Below are positions 22,946-34,790 of a DNA stretch of 64,000 nt, piece after piece. Position 1 is the first letter of the stretch. Each line of letters starts with the position of its first letter. The stretch comes from Hofstenia miamia (lineage: Eukaryota > Xenacoelomorpha > Acoela), in contig SCFE01000097.1 of assembly GCA_004352715.1 (NCBI GenBank), forward strand, positions 813,028 through 877,027, written 5' to 3'. Made by a program: the position numbers and the translations under genes. The notes beneath the pieces are model-generated. The model had not been told where the DNA came from, made no database searches, and saw nothing but the letters and a program-made list of their open reading frames with translations.

Positions 22946-24963
22946 TTTATAAATGTAGGCATGTTTCGAATTTGGACTTAGTTGTAAAAATCTTACTAAA
23001 ATGTTTCAATTATTCCTTAATTTTACTAAGTAGTTCAGTCCACAAATTTGTAAATGCTCTGAAATGTTGACAGCATTTTCTTCTATTCTTTGATGTATAT
23101 ATTTGTCGGGTATTCATTTGTTCTTAGGGTCTACTTTCAATTTGATAATTTCTTGTTCTATGATATCGAGCATTTTCTTTTTCAAAAATACTACATTTGT
23201 TTCTAAAACTAGTTTTTTGAAAAAGAATAAACTACAAAAAGGATAAAACAAAAATCAAAAACTTAAATGCTATCAATGAAGTTAAAAGCAATTAATTTGG
23301 ACATCTATCAAGTTGAAAGTAGTATGATAGAAAAACTTCTGATATTTGAAGCATAACTTGAACAACTGTTTTCAAAGTGCAGATTAGTTCATATTAATAT
23401 GAGAACTATCTTTGAGAAATGAAAGACTGTTTGTACATTACAAGTACTCTACAATTTTCTGAATGTGATTTTAATTTTGACAAGCTTCCAATAGAACTAT
23501 ATGAACATTAGGACGCGAAAAAGTCGATAAAGCAAAATGATTTTTTCTGTCAAAATCACACTGAAAGGTTTACTTAGACATGAAACACGTGAATTTTACA
23601 AACCTTTAGTATGGTTGTGAAAAAGCCTAAGATATGCTGTTGGATCAAAATGTTATTAGTATGTCAAAATCGATTATTTACTTAGTAAATTTAGATATTT
23701 TCTTTGAAAACATTTATCGCAATTTGAATTTCAACCAATCACAAATTTGCTAATACGATTTTTTAGTTAAATTTTAGCAAACAAACTTTATTTCTGATGA
23801 ACGCAAAAGCATATTATAGATTTTCATTTGTAAAGCGCATAGATAACATACTCAGTTCAAATCATTTGAGTTTTATCAATATAAGATCAAAATTTCTTAG
23901 TTTTTTGGTCGAATTTCTGTGGTTAAAATACTAAGTTTTAGTTCAAAAAATAGTCGGCCTAGTGATCATAAATATTGCTATTTTCTTTGAAATGTTATCT
24001 TTGAAACTATGTATAAAATGTTGCCGTAAAAACAATATTTTATTGCTGTAGGTAGCTTTAGGGTCTTGCTTTATTATTCCTTCCCAATCCTCATTTTTTG
24101 CATTTAGTGGGCGCCATTGTAGTGTTATTTTCATAATTGGTAACAATTTTTTATTACATTACAAATAGGTTATAATATCACAAAATATTTTAGAAAATTC
24201 ATGCAGCTGTCTTTAACTTGCTCCTGTATTTCATATTATACTACAGATGTTATTTTGCTATTTTGATATTTGTGTTTATGTATGTATATATTATATAAGA
24301 ATAGAAAAATTATGCAAAAATATGCATGTTTTAAAACACAATTTAATTAAATTGCATCATATTGTGATACTTTAAGTAATTCTATTGATCAAAATAGATA
24401 AAAAATAAATAATTTACTAAAACATAATCTGCTATCTCCTTTTTAAAGAAAAATAATTTTTTGATATTTTCTTCAACCCAAATATGAAATTGGAATTTCT
24501 GAGATATTGGCACATCGATTGATGAATGTGCTCTAAAGTATTCCAAAGGATTCTACTTTTCTTTGAAGATTCCCAGTTTTTTAAAAACGATTTAAATTCT
24601 TTGTATATCTAATGTTCATCTCAATGATACCACAACTGGGAGACGCTTAAAATTGAAATAGATAGAAGATACCCTCATCTATCCTGTGATGCTCTCAGAT
24701 TTTGGATGCACTTTTAAACGTTTAAAAAAAATTTAAAAAACTTTGAAATATTTAAAAAAATTTTCAAGGCAGTTAAGTTTTCACCAGTTGCAGCCTAGTA
24801 ATGTGTTTGGAATTAAAGTTACTTAATTTAAGAGTGCAACCCGATTTTTTATAGTATATTTTCGGATCATGAACAGCTTCGTGGTTTTTAGTTGAAATAA
24901 TAGATTCAATCTTTGTTTATTAAAATATAGTGTAAAGGAATTCTGTAGTTAACAGATTAATAA
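22946..24963. repeat. Unmerged haplotype or overlap copy A of an AT-rich block
   Basis: The block is repeated from 24965 onward with about 98% identity, small indels and a 38-base insertion in the later copy (GGGTTTTAAAATATGC and following at about 26370). A single n at 24964 marks the join. Allelic differences plus the n indicate uncollapsed haplotypes. No supported gene is inside. Confidence 0.85.
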
Positions 24964-24964
24964 N

Positions 24965-27109
24965 TTTATAAATGTAGGCATGTTTCGAATTTGGACTTAG
25001 TTGTAAAAATCTTACTAAAATGTTTCAATTATTCCTTAATTTTACTAAGTAGTTCAGTCCACAAATTTGTAAATGCTCTGAAATGTTGACAGCATTTTCT
25101 TCTATTCTTTGATGTATATATTTGTCGGGTATTCATTTGTTCTTAGGGTCTACTTTCAATTTGATAATTTCTTGTTCTATGATATCGAGCATTTTCTTTT
25201 TCAAAAATACTACATTTGTTTCTAAAACTAGTTTTTTGAAAAAGAATAAACTACAAAAAGGATAAAACAAAAATCAAAAACTTAAATGCTATCAATGAAG
25301 TTAAAAGCAATTAATTTGGACATCTATCAAGTTGAAAGTAGTATGATAGAAAAACTTCTGATATTTGAAGCATAACATGAACAACTGTTTTCAAAGTGCA
25401 GATTAGTTCATATTAATATGAGAACTATCTTTGAGAAATGAAAGACTGTTTGTACATTAGAAGTACTCTACAATTTTCTGAATGTGATTTTAATTTTGAC
25501 AAGCTTCCAATAGAACTATATGAACATTAGGACGCGAAAAAGTCGATAAAGCAAAATGATTTTTTCTGTCAAATTCACACTGCAAGGTTTACTTAGACAT
25601 GAAACACGTGAATTTTACAAACCTTTAGTATGGTTGTGAAAAAGCCTAAGATATGCTGTTGGATCAAATGTTATTAGTATGTCAAAATCGATTATTTACT
25701 TAGTAAATTTAGATATTTTCTTTGAAAACATTTATCGCAATTTGAATTTCAACCAATCACAAATTTGCTAATACGATTTTTGAGTTAAATTTTAGCAAAC
25801 AAACTTTATTTCTGATGAACGCAAAAGCATATTATAGATTTTCATTTGTAAAGCGCATAGATAACATACTCAGTTCAAATCATTTGAGTTTTATCAATAT
25901 AAGATCAAAATTTCTTAGTTTTTTGGTCGAATTTCTGTGGTTAAAATACTAAGTTTTAGTTCAAAAAATAGTCGGCCTAGTGATCATAAATATTGCTATT
26001 TTCTTTGAAATGTTATCTTTGAAACTATGTATAAAATGTTGCCGTAAAAACAATATTTTATTGCTGTAGGTAGCTTTAGGGTCTTGCTTTATTATTCCTT
26101 CCCAATCCTCATTTTTTGCATTTAGTGGGCGCATTGTAGTGTTATTTTCATAATTGGTAACAATTTTTTATTACATTACAAATAGGTTATAATATCACAA
26201 AATATTTTAGAAAATTCATGCAGCTGGCTTTTAGCTTGCTCCTGTATTTCATATTATACTACAGATGTTATTTTGCTATTTTGATATTTGTGTTTATGTA
26301 TGTATATATAATATAAGAATAGAAAAATTATGCAAAAATATGCATGCTTTAAAACACAATTTAATTAAATGGGTTTTAAAATATGCTGTAAGCAAATGAA
26401 AATGTCAATTGCATCACCTTGTGATACTTTAAGTAATTTTATTGAACAAAATAGATAAAAAATAAATAATTTACGAAAACATAATCTGCTATCTCCTTTT
26501 TAAAGAAAAATAATTTTTTGATATTTTCTTCAACCCAAATATGAAATTGGAATTTCTGAGATATTAGCACATCAATTGATGAATGTGCTCTAAAGTATTC
26601 CAAAGGATTCTACTTTTCTTTGAAGATTCCCAGTTTTTTAAAAACGATTTAAATTCTTTGTATATCTAATGTTCATCTCAATGATACCACGACTGGGAGA
26701 GGCTTAAAATTGAAATTGATAGAAGATATCCTCATCTATCCTGTGATGCTCTCAAATTTTGGATGCACTTTTAAACGTTTAAAAAATAATTTAAAAAACT
26801 TTGAAATATTTAAAAAAATTTTCAAGGCATTTACTGTAAGTTTTCACCAGTTGCAGCCTGATAATGTGTTTGGAATTAAAGTTACTTAATTTAAGAGTGC
26901 AACACGATTTTTTATATTATATTTTCTGATCATGAATAGCTTCGGGTTCTTAGTTGAAATAATAGATTCAATCTTTGTTTATTCAAATATAGTGTAAAGG
27001 AATTCTGTAGTTAACAGATTATTAATTATGATAAATTTCTATAAATATTTTCATGCATCAGCAAAATGACATGTCAAATAATTTTCATTTCACATGCTCT
27101 GTTATTGTA
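24965..27109. repeat. Unmerged copy B of the AT-rich block
   Basis: Corresponds to 22946-24963 and extends to the 3' flank of the DEG/ENaC-2 gene. It ends at an n at 27110. Its last 842 bp recur at 27111-27952. Confidence 0.85.
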
Positions 27110-27110
27110 N

Positions 27111-27952
27111 TTATTTTGCTATTTTGATATTTGTGTTTATGTATGTATATATAATATAAGAATAGAAAAATTATGCAAAAATATGCATGCTTTAAAACAC
27201 AATTTAATTAAATGGGTTTTAAAATATGCTGTAAGCAAATGAAAATGTCAATTGCATCACCTTGTGATACTTTAAGTAATTTTATTGAACAAAATAGATA
27301 AAAAATAAATAATTTACGAAAACATAATCTGCTATCTCCTTTTTAAAGAAAAATAATTTTTTGATATTTTCTTCAACCCAAATATGAAATTGGAATTTCT
27401 GAGATATTAGCACATCAATTGATGAATGTGCTCTAAAGTATTCCAAAGGATTCTACTTTTCTTTGAAGATTCCCAGTTTTTTAAAAACGATTTAAATTCT
27501 TTGTATATCTAATGTTCATCTCAATGATACCACGACTGGGAGAGGCTTAAAATTGAAATTGATAGAAGATATCCTCATCTATCCTGTGATGCTCTCAAAT
27601 TTTGGATGCACTTTTAAACGTTTAAAAAATAATTTAAAAAACTTTGAAATATTTAAAAAAATTTTCAAGGCATTTACTGTAAGTTTTCACCAGTTGCAGC
27701 CTGATAATGTGTTTGGAATTAAAGTTACTTAATTTAAGAGTGCAACACGATTTTTTATATTATATTTTCTGATCATGAATAGCTTCGGGTTCTTAGTTGA
27801 AATAATAGATTCAATCTTTGTTTATTCAAATATAGTGTAAAGGAATTCTGTAGTTAACAGATTATTAATTATGATAAATTTCTATAAATATTTTCATACA
27901 TCAGCAAAATGACATGTCAAATAATTTTCATTACACATGCTCTGTTATTGTA
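27111..27952. repeat. Third copy of the 3' flank of DEG/ENaC-2
   Basis: Nearly identical to 26268-27109 and contiguous with the gene, so this is the copy to trust. It holds TTTATT at 27821-27826, a minus-strand AATAAA about 130 bases after the stop codon, a candidate polyadenylation signal. Confidence 0.8.
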
Positions 27953-27955
27953 TTG

Positions 27956-30526
27956 TTAAAACCAATTATTTTGTTTAGATGGAAAACGCTTATTTTGTTC
28001 TTTTGGAAGGAATAACTTAGCAGAAAATAAAGTAATGCCAAGTTTTGAAATGTTAAAAACTAGCATTACCAACTGCGAAAAGGTTAAAACACTCCATCCA
28101 ACAAACATACCGAGATTCCCAGCAAATGCAGAAATGAGTTCTTCGAAACTGTAGGAAGGACTTTCTTTAATGAGCTCATAACTTATGTCTTTATAGAAGA
28201 TCTCTACTAGTGCGAAATTTTGTCTCACAAGAGCAAGAAGTTGAATATCATCAATTTCATTCCTTGCACGCTGATTAATCAAAAACTTGACATATTTAAT
28301 AGCATCCTCGTTAGCAGACGTCATCACTTCATCAAGAAAATAGTACAGACTTGTTTTGGAAGGGTAATCTGAGTTAGCAATGCCAGTATCATATACAAAA
28401 GATGTGCATGCAGGAGGACATGCGCATTTAATGGGAAATAAATCCGTCTTTGATAAGTATGAATGTATTTCTGTTCTACATTCCATTTGTGTATTGTTCC
28501 AAGGACTGCATATGGGGTAGAGTGATTTATGAATTGAATCAATATCTTTGTAAGTGTATAGATAGGAGTCTACACAACCACATTTGTGGTAAAGATTATC
28601 ATAGATACATGATTCTATGCATACATCTTGCGTGTACTGTCTCCAACCACCCACAGGATCTAAATCTTGAATCCTTCCATTTAACATTGATTGGTATGTC
28701 TCATTGCTTATGAGGTTGTCTGAATATGCTTTGTGAAATCTTTCATATTGTTTCCAGTTTGGATTCTTTTCGACACATTCACTGTATGGAAAAGGAACTT
28801 TTGAAATCGCCTTCCTGTAAATATTTATTTTATAGGCCTGACCTGTTTTTAGATTTATATTGTTATAGTTTGGTAGGGGGTAGGTCTTGCGGTTACTGAG
28901 GGTGACAGAGAATCCAGTAATCCGACTAAGAAGTCCCACGCTTTCATTATCACTTAAAAATATTTGAAATTGTAGACCATGTTTTGGACCAGACATTGCT
29001 GAAATCTTTTCAGGCAAATTGTGTGGGTTCATGCCGGAGTTGAATGTAAAACAATTTCCAAATGTTGGGTTTAGGAAAATATCAAATTCTTCATTATTAT
29101 CCAACTTAGTGTTCCCACAATCTAGATTATCATATTTACAACTAATTAAAAGGTTTTGCAATGATACTCCATTAGAGAATACCTCATTAGGACTAAAGAG
29201 AGAATAATAGGTGAAATTTGTGAAATCCACTTGTTTATCATCCAAATCCCTAATTTTGTAGTAAATTTTTCTCCAACTTTGGTTTTCAGCATCTGTATTA
29301 TTTATGGTTTCATTCACTACAAAGCGTCTACTTCGATATAAACTTTGGCGTTGAATCATGTCTGCACTTTCAATAGCAGAGCGTCGTCGTCTTTTATAGG
29401 TATCTGTTGAAATATTCGTTGCAACAACCTCGAACATAAAGCCTCCATCCGTAACTACATGATCACTTTTAAAAATAATCTCCAATGGTGGATTAAGAAT
29501 CCATTCTTCATTTAAATGTGGTAGGAATGGACCACACCACTTTCCTAGATATGAATTGCTTGACATTGTGACTTCCATATAATCCCAAACACAATATGGA
29601 GAATGTTCAAGAGTAAAATATTGGAAGTTCAAAGATAAAAAAGGATAACCCTCTTTCAGTTCATCTATTACATCTATTCTAATTATGCGTGTGTAAGAAT
29701 TCCTATAATTTGCAAAACCAGACTGATTATGAGAAACAATTTGTGTACCATTAACATCTACTTTATAATGCAAAATTTCAGTCATCGGAATGCAAGAACT
29801 TTCATCAGTTTCACCAAGACATTGAGGAATGCCATCACAGTTCATTGCGCAATTGTCGGAGTCAAATTTGCAAGCATCAAGCCCTTTTTGGCAAACCCAA
29901 GGAATGAAATTTCCATTAGGTCCACAACGTTCGTGGTGTTCAATTGTTACTGGCGGTATACAGCGCCCGCAATCAGGAATATTATCACACATCCAAAAAT
30001 TTGGAATGCATTCTCGAGTGTAATTGCATTGAAAAAATGGACTTGCGCAGGATAATTCTATTGTCTCATCTGAATATTTATCTAGAACATAGAACTTCTG
30101 CACTTCATCCAAAACAGCCAATTCGAAAAAACTGCTATTTTGGGGTGAATTGAGCAGATGTTTCTTCTGAAAAAGGCTTTCTGTACATATGGTCACTTGA
30201 GGAAAGGCCAGTTCTTCAGCATGCTCAATGGACATTTGCACGATAACGTCATAGGCGCGATATTTATCAATCAGAGGCTGAAATTGAATCGCAAATAGCG
30301 TTAAGCTTAAGAGGTAAATCGTTAACCAAACAATCATCACTGCTTTACTTTCTGCCTCAAGCACTTCAGGGAAAAATGATGCAAACAGTAATTTCAGCTT
30401 AAGCAGCATGGGAGAAGACACATTTGGATTTTCAGAAACTACATCTGGTTTCTTAATATTTGTCTTTGGGTGAACTATGCCATCCTTTGAATGAACTCTC
30501 AGTTTGCGGCGATAAATGTCCATCAT
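27956..30526 (-). CDS. DEG/ENaC-type channel with two LDLa and a CUB domain, copy 2, complete
   Basis: 856 codons, one exon, ATG 30526 to TAA 27956. Order: cytoplasmic tail; TM1 (61-83); FPQVTICTES (108-117); LDLa-like module C160-C201 with IPNFWMCD but no acidic DE pair; second LDLa C212-C245 with GETDESSC; CUB-like domain about 266-372 (YPFLSLNF, KWCG, NPPLEIIF); polybasic KRRRR-S (378-383) and RSRR (398-401); DEG/ENaC ectodomain with FGNCFTFN (489-496), DVCIESC (634-640), CGC (649-651), CACPPAC (701-707), YPS (721-723); pre-TM2 and TM2 (797-834) with the G-W-S filter (810-812). The length exceeds typical family members (about 500-700 aa) because of the added modules. Predicted: trimeric amiloride-sensitive-type cation channel with a ligand-binding or protease-gated ectodomain. 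Both ends are plausible; ligand unknown. Confidence 0.95.
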   Translation of the reverse strand: MMDIYRRKLRVHSKDGIVHPKTNIKKPDVVSENPNVSSPMLLKLKLLFASFFPEVLEAESKAVMIVWLTIYLLSLTLFAIQFQPLIDKYRAYDVIVQMSIEHAEELAFPQVTICTESLFQKKHLLNSPQNSSFFELAVLDEVQKFYVLDKYSDETIELSCASPFFQCNYTRECIPNFWMCDNIPDCGRCIPPVTIEHHERCGPNGNFIPWVCQKGLDACKFDSDNCAMNCDGIPQCLGETDESSCIPMTEILHYKVDVNGTQIVSHNQSGFANYRNSYTRIIRIDVIDELKEGYPFLSLNFQYFTLEHSPYCVWDYMEVTMSSNSYLGKWCGPFLPHLNEEWILNPPLEIIFKSDHVVTDGGFMFEVVATNISTDTYKRRRRSAIESADMIQRQSLYRSRRFVVNETINNTDAENQSWRKIYYKIRDLDDKQVDFTNFTYYSLFSPNEVFSNGVSLQNLLISCKYDNLDCGNTKLDNNEEFDIFLNPTFGNCFTFNSGMNPHNLPEKISAMSGPKHGLQFQIFLSDNESVGLLSRITGFSVTLSNRKTYPLPNYNNINLKTGQAYKINIYRKAISKVPFPYSECVEKNPNWKQYERFHKAYSDNLISNETYQSMLNGRIQDLDPVGGWRQYTQDVCIESCIYDNLYHKCGCVDSYLYTYKDIDSIHKSLYPICSPWNNTQMECRTEIHSYLSKTDLFPIKCACPPACTSFVYDTGIANSDYPSKTSLYYFLDEVMTSANEDAIKYVKFLINQRARNEIDDIQLLALVRQNFALVEIFYKDISYELIKESPSYSFEELISAFAGNLGMFVGWSVLTFSQLVMLVFNISKLGITLFSAKLFLPKEQNKRFPSKQNNWF

Positions 30527-30545
30527 TTCTAAAATAGTTTTGTAA
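30524..30545 (-). promoter_or_regulatory. Possible splice acceptor just before the DEG/ENaC-2 start codon
   Basis: The minus strand reads ACTATTTTAG, then AA, then ATGATG. It matches the copy 1 context almost base for base, suggesting a functional 3' splice site for a leader or 5'-UTR exon. Confidence 0.45.
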
Positions 30546-30592
30546 TTTCAAATAAAATTTGAATAAAACGTAGAAAACTACCGTGCGCTTAA

Positions 30593-31038
30593 GGTTCCTC
30601 GCCATTGAATATTTTGGCTGCTATCTTGATATAGGACGGTTTTTGTCCTGGGTGGTTTTAGCCCATTTAGAACATGTTGAATCTTATTATAATGTCATTT
30701 ACTGTCTTCGATAGCGATATTTGGTTTTCAGGCCAGCAAAATGGGGAGTCGTTTCTTGAGTACCCCTCGCAAAGGCACCTGTCCCAGCGAAAAATTTTGC
30801 GTTTTGTACTTGAGAAACTTTAAACTTAAGTGACAATAAAAGAGTAGTTCTGAATCGAATGATTTTGAACAACTAGATTACTCTTTTTATATATATTATT
30901 ATATTATTATTATCTGTATATAATATATATATATATATATATAGCTAATTAGCATAATAATAAGTGCCCTGAACCCAAGCAACCTACCTAGTGCTAACTA
31001 ACTGTGATAAAATATTTCATTTTTAGTGGCGAGGAACC
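30593..31038. mobile_element. piggyBac-like MITE, 446 bp, TTAA target duplication
   Basis: Perfect 12-bp inverted ends GGTTCCTCGCCA / TGGCGAGGAACC, each flanked by TTAA (30589-30592 and 31039-31042). TTAA duplication is the hallmark of piggyBac transposition. No transposase inside; the interior holds a (TA)n run near 30920-30945. The left end lies 66 bp upstream of the DEG/ENaC-2 ATG, so it sits in the promoter or 5' leader. Confidence 0.75.
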
Positions 31039-31060
31039 TTAATAATATGTTCTATATATA

Positions 31061-31856
31061 TTACGCCATTCCAGAAATTCTAAACCCTTGATTTTACTTT
31101 GTGAAAATTGATTATACGGTAATTTTGATTATAAAAAATTAAAATATTGGTCATATTTAGTTAATATAGATATTCTACAGACAATAAACAAATATTTTAG
31201 TTGGAATAGAGTCTTAATCTACATAGTACTTATAGGTGTAGCCGTGAGTAATGTAAAAACTTTTATATATTTCGAGTATGCATTTTACTCCTTATTTCAA
31301 TCTAGGCAGACATCGATATGGAATAGAAACGAAACATTTGTTTTAACAAGCAATTCGATTTAGTTAGCATCAAAAATAGATGCAGAAATAACGATAAAAA
31401 ATTAAATGTGATAACTTTGGAATAGTGATCCAGAAGCTTATCGATTTAGCATCGAAAAATAGATGCAGAAGTTACGATAAAAAATTAAATGTGATAACTT
31501 TGGAATAGTGATCCAGAAGCTTATCGAATTCTCTTCGAAAAACTTCTGTATAAGTTTCTCTTTAGACACAAACTGCTTCACATTCCACTTCTTCATGCTT
31601 ATCAAACTCCACTTCCCTCAGCTGGGTCTCAATATCTGACTAAATTAAAATAAAGTGTATAATCCATACTCGAAACATTTTTACATAAATCACGGCTACA
31701 CGTATAAGTAGTATATAGCTTAAGACTTTATTTTAACAATGATATGTGGAATATCAATATGGTCCAAATATGACCAATATTTTAATTGTTCATAATTAAA
31801 GTTAGCCTATAAGCAATATTCACAAAATAGGGCTCAGAATTTATGGAACAGCGTAA
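31061..31856. mobile_element. mariner/Tc1-like MITE with long inverted repeats, 796 bp
   Basis: Left end TTACGCCATTCCAGAAATTCT and right end (reverse) TTACGCTGTTCCATAAATTCT begin imperfect inverted repeats about 240 bp long, including the shared GTGTAGCCGTGA block near 31240 and 31695. TA flanks both ends. The centre holds two 83-bp tandem units (about 31357-31439 and 31440-31522). No coding sequence. Confidence 0.75.
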
Positions 31857-31858
31857 TA

Positions 31859-34310
31859 TTTTTATAGTCAATTCATGATTCAGCAAGTAATAGTTCCAAG
31901 AATAAAGCTAAAAGCATTTATGTACTAGAAATGTAAAATAGAAAAAATTGTATTACCCTGCATACAGTATTGATTTCACTTATAGTATAAAATAAATTGT
32001 TTCTGTTCTTAAACTGAAAGCACCATTTATTTATTGAGTTTAATTATTAACTTAAGATCACAAACATTGAAACAAATAAATAATCTAATGTGCAAAAACT
32101 CTATGTAATATTATTCTTAAGTATTGTCAATTTTTATACAGAAATTTCTATAATTTTTAGACTTTACTATGCTTAGCTTTTGAATGTGAACATTTATCAA
32201 GCATTAAGTGGAAGAACTACTTAATTTTGGAAAACAATCACGACCGTTTAACTCGACAATCAGATGATTTAAAGTCCCCCAATTTGTTAAAATAGAATAA
32301 TGATTACAGGCTCTAAAACACTTCTAGATGTAACAGATTATTATATATTTGATAAAGGCCGCTTAACTTTAGTAAGCTGAGATCTATCTTCAAAGAAAAA
32401 ATTAACATTTTTCCAAATGATTCACTGAGCTATTTGCCTATTCCCATTCAATTATCAAGGTCTCACATACGAGTGTAGCGCCTCAACCCAAAGTAATTCA
32501 AAATTTTGATGCAAAAATCCTGGATGTGTTTCGTACTCAGGATTAGTAATCGACCTCTTCGTGAATCCTGTCTTTGTGAAAACTGTAAATATATTCTTAT
32601 TGAAATTGCACAAGTCTGCTGGAGTACAATTCAACCCGCATTTCTTTTATCATATAGATTGCATTTTCTTGATTTGCATCAAAAACTTCTTGAAAATCAT
32701 TTACTATTATCTTAGAATATTAACTATTTTTAGAATAGTCATCAAAAATTATTGAATCTGGGTTATAATATGAGATAACCTTTTGTATTACGGATGTATG
32801 TATCGATTAATCTCGTATTTAATGCAATTCTCTCAATAAGCTTTTCGGATAGTTTCTTATGAAGTAGGAAATTTCAGTTGTATACATTCATCTATGTCAA
32901 TGAATATAAAATTTTTAATGAGTTTATAGCTTCTGACATACTTAGGAATAGAGTACCGACTATTTATAAATTTTCGTTGTAGTGAATAGGTCTTACCGAT
33001 TTCCGGTTGAATTTTTGCGAGCTGCTACCAATAGAGACGTTTGCTATTACGTAGTTGATAATCACTTTTATGATGACGTAATTTAAAGCTACACAGACAT
33101 GCTGCATGATAAAATTCATCGTTACCATTAAATTTAGAGTTTTCAAAACAGTTGAAGGAAAGTTTGCCCTGCCTTTTATTTATTCAATTTGGCTACCATT
33201 TAATGAAGACTCGTTTTTGCTGTCTACATCAAGAAACAGCCTGATATTATCTTAGTCGTAGTTAATAAACTTCTTTCAAGAAATTTTGAAACACATTTTA
33301 GTTGGTAGACATATTTTTGAAAACTGTAAGTGATAGTATTTGAAAAGTTTTAGTAAATAGCATATATGAAAATTTCAAAATATTATTTACTATGTGATAA
33401 TATGAAAATAATTACCTAAAAGATGTAAGACATTAGATATGAATTTTCTTCATATATTGTTGTTAAACTTCTCTCTCGTTTTAAAAAACGTGGAAAGATT
33501 TGATATAAAAGCAAACAAGCACAAAATATAATTGTTAAATTTTCAAAATGTTTCTACAAGTTTATATACTGTTTGTGATGGTTAGCCCGATTCAATTTGT
33601 ATTTGTTGTTTGAGATTTATTTTTGGCAAAACTATTTTACAAATCAATTTTACCTTAATGCTTTTTAAAAGCCTCTATATATCTAAATTTTCACGTTAAA
33701 ATCTGTTTAGTCCACATTTCCCAAGAATATTAGAAAAGTTGAAAATCTTGGGATACTAATACTTTTATTCAGGAATGTACTCCCGTGCACTGGTAAGCAT
33801 TTGTGTTAAAAGGTATTGCTTTACCTGTAGTAACTGAAAATATCTTTTGAAGGCACTCTCACATTTCTTAAAATTCATTAAAATCACTTTCATAACTAAG
33901 GTTCAGAAAATCAGGCAGGCTAAAGGTCATGAATGCAACAGTTAGCACCATGTATTTTTGCTTCTTTTGTCAGAGTGCTCTAGCCAAACATGTCGCGACT
34001 ACAGGGTTTCGAGACCATGTCGATCTTAAAGCATAAATGAAAGAGAAGTTATTCCTCTGTCCTCTTGTGGCTTGGGATTTTGGGAGTTTATATTTCATGG
34101 GGATAAGATTGTTTGAATATTCTTTAAGAAAACATCATAGATTTTATGAACCTCACGCATAGAATAACGCTAAGGTTCGAACGTTTTTGTTTACATTATA
34201 GTACCTACATTTACATGTAGTACATTAGAATAAAGTATTACAAAATAATGTCCCACGAGAAATCTATCAAGGAATGATATGTTTAAAGAAATATTGTGTA
34301 AACTACTTAC
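31859..34310. other. AT-rich upstream region or 5'-UTR intron of DEG/ENaC-2
   Basis: No supported gene. On the minus strand a short frame near 33240-33175 (LFLDVDSKNESSLNGSQIE then stop and AATAAA) looks like a possible terminal exon but is too short to claim. Confidence 0.35.
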
Positions 34311-34410
34311 CAACTGTTCAAAACCTTAAAAACAATATTCTTCAAGCAAAGAGGTTTTAACGATATATTTTGTTTGCTTAGCTTCAAAGAGAGTGTTGAT
34401 GCAGGTGTCC
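34311..34410 (-). other. Candidate noncoding 5' exon of DEG/ENaC-2
   Basis: Homologous to 13994-14095 (about 70% by eye) and ending in a strong donor G|GTAAGTAG on the minus strand, 3.8 kb upstream of the gene. If joined to the acceptor next to the ATG it would add an untranslated leader. Confidence 0.4.
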
Positions 34411-34790
34411 TAAAATTTCGATGAGATATCATTTAGTGTAACTATTTGAATAATTAATTATATTATTAATTTAAATATTATTCCTATCAATTAATAGGAG
34501 TGCAAATTTCGAATTTCTTAAATGTAATGGTCCAGTTTTATTAGAGTGAGATTTGAAACTCAGTGGAATCAATACCATAAATAAAGAAATTTGAACTACG
34601 AATTACAGAGCATTGCTAATATTTTTCGCTAATTTTGGCAAAGAGATCAGAAAATTTTTTACTGGGACAAAATTTCATGCGACTAATGTTAAGAGAGACT
34701 GGGACCAATAGAATTCTGGACCAGCAGAATGCTACTGAAAACCGAATGAATAACCGATTGTTTGCATAGTTTCTGGTCATAATTTGAATT

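Noticed and set aside
33170-33250. Short minus-strand terminal-exon look-alike with AATAAA
   Set aside because: Only about 20 codons and no upstream exon.
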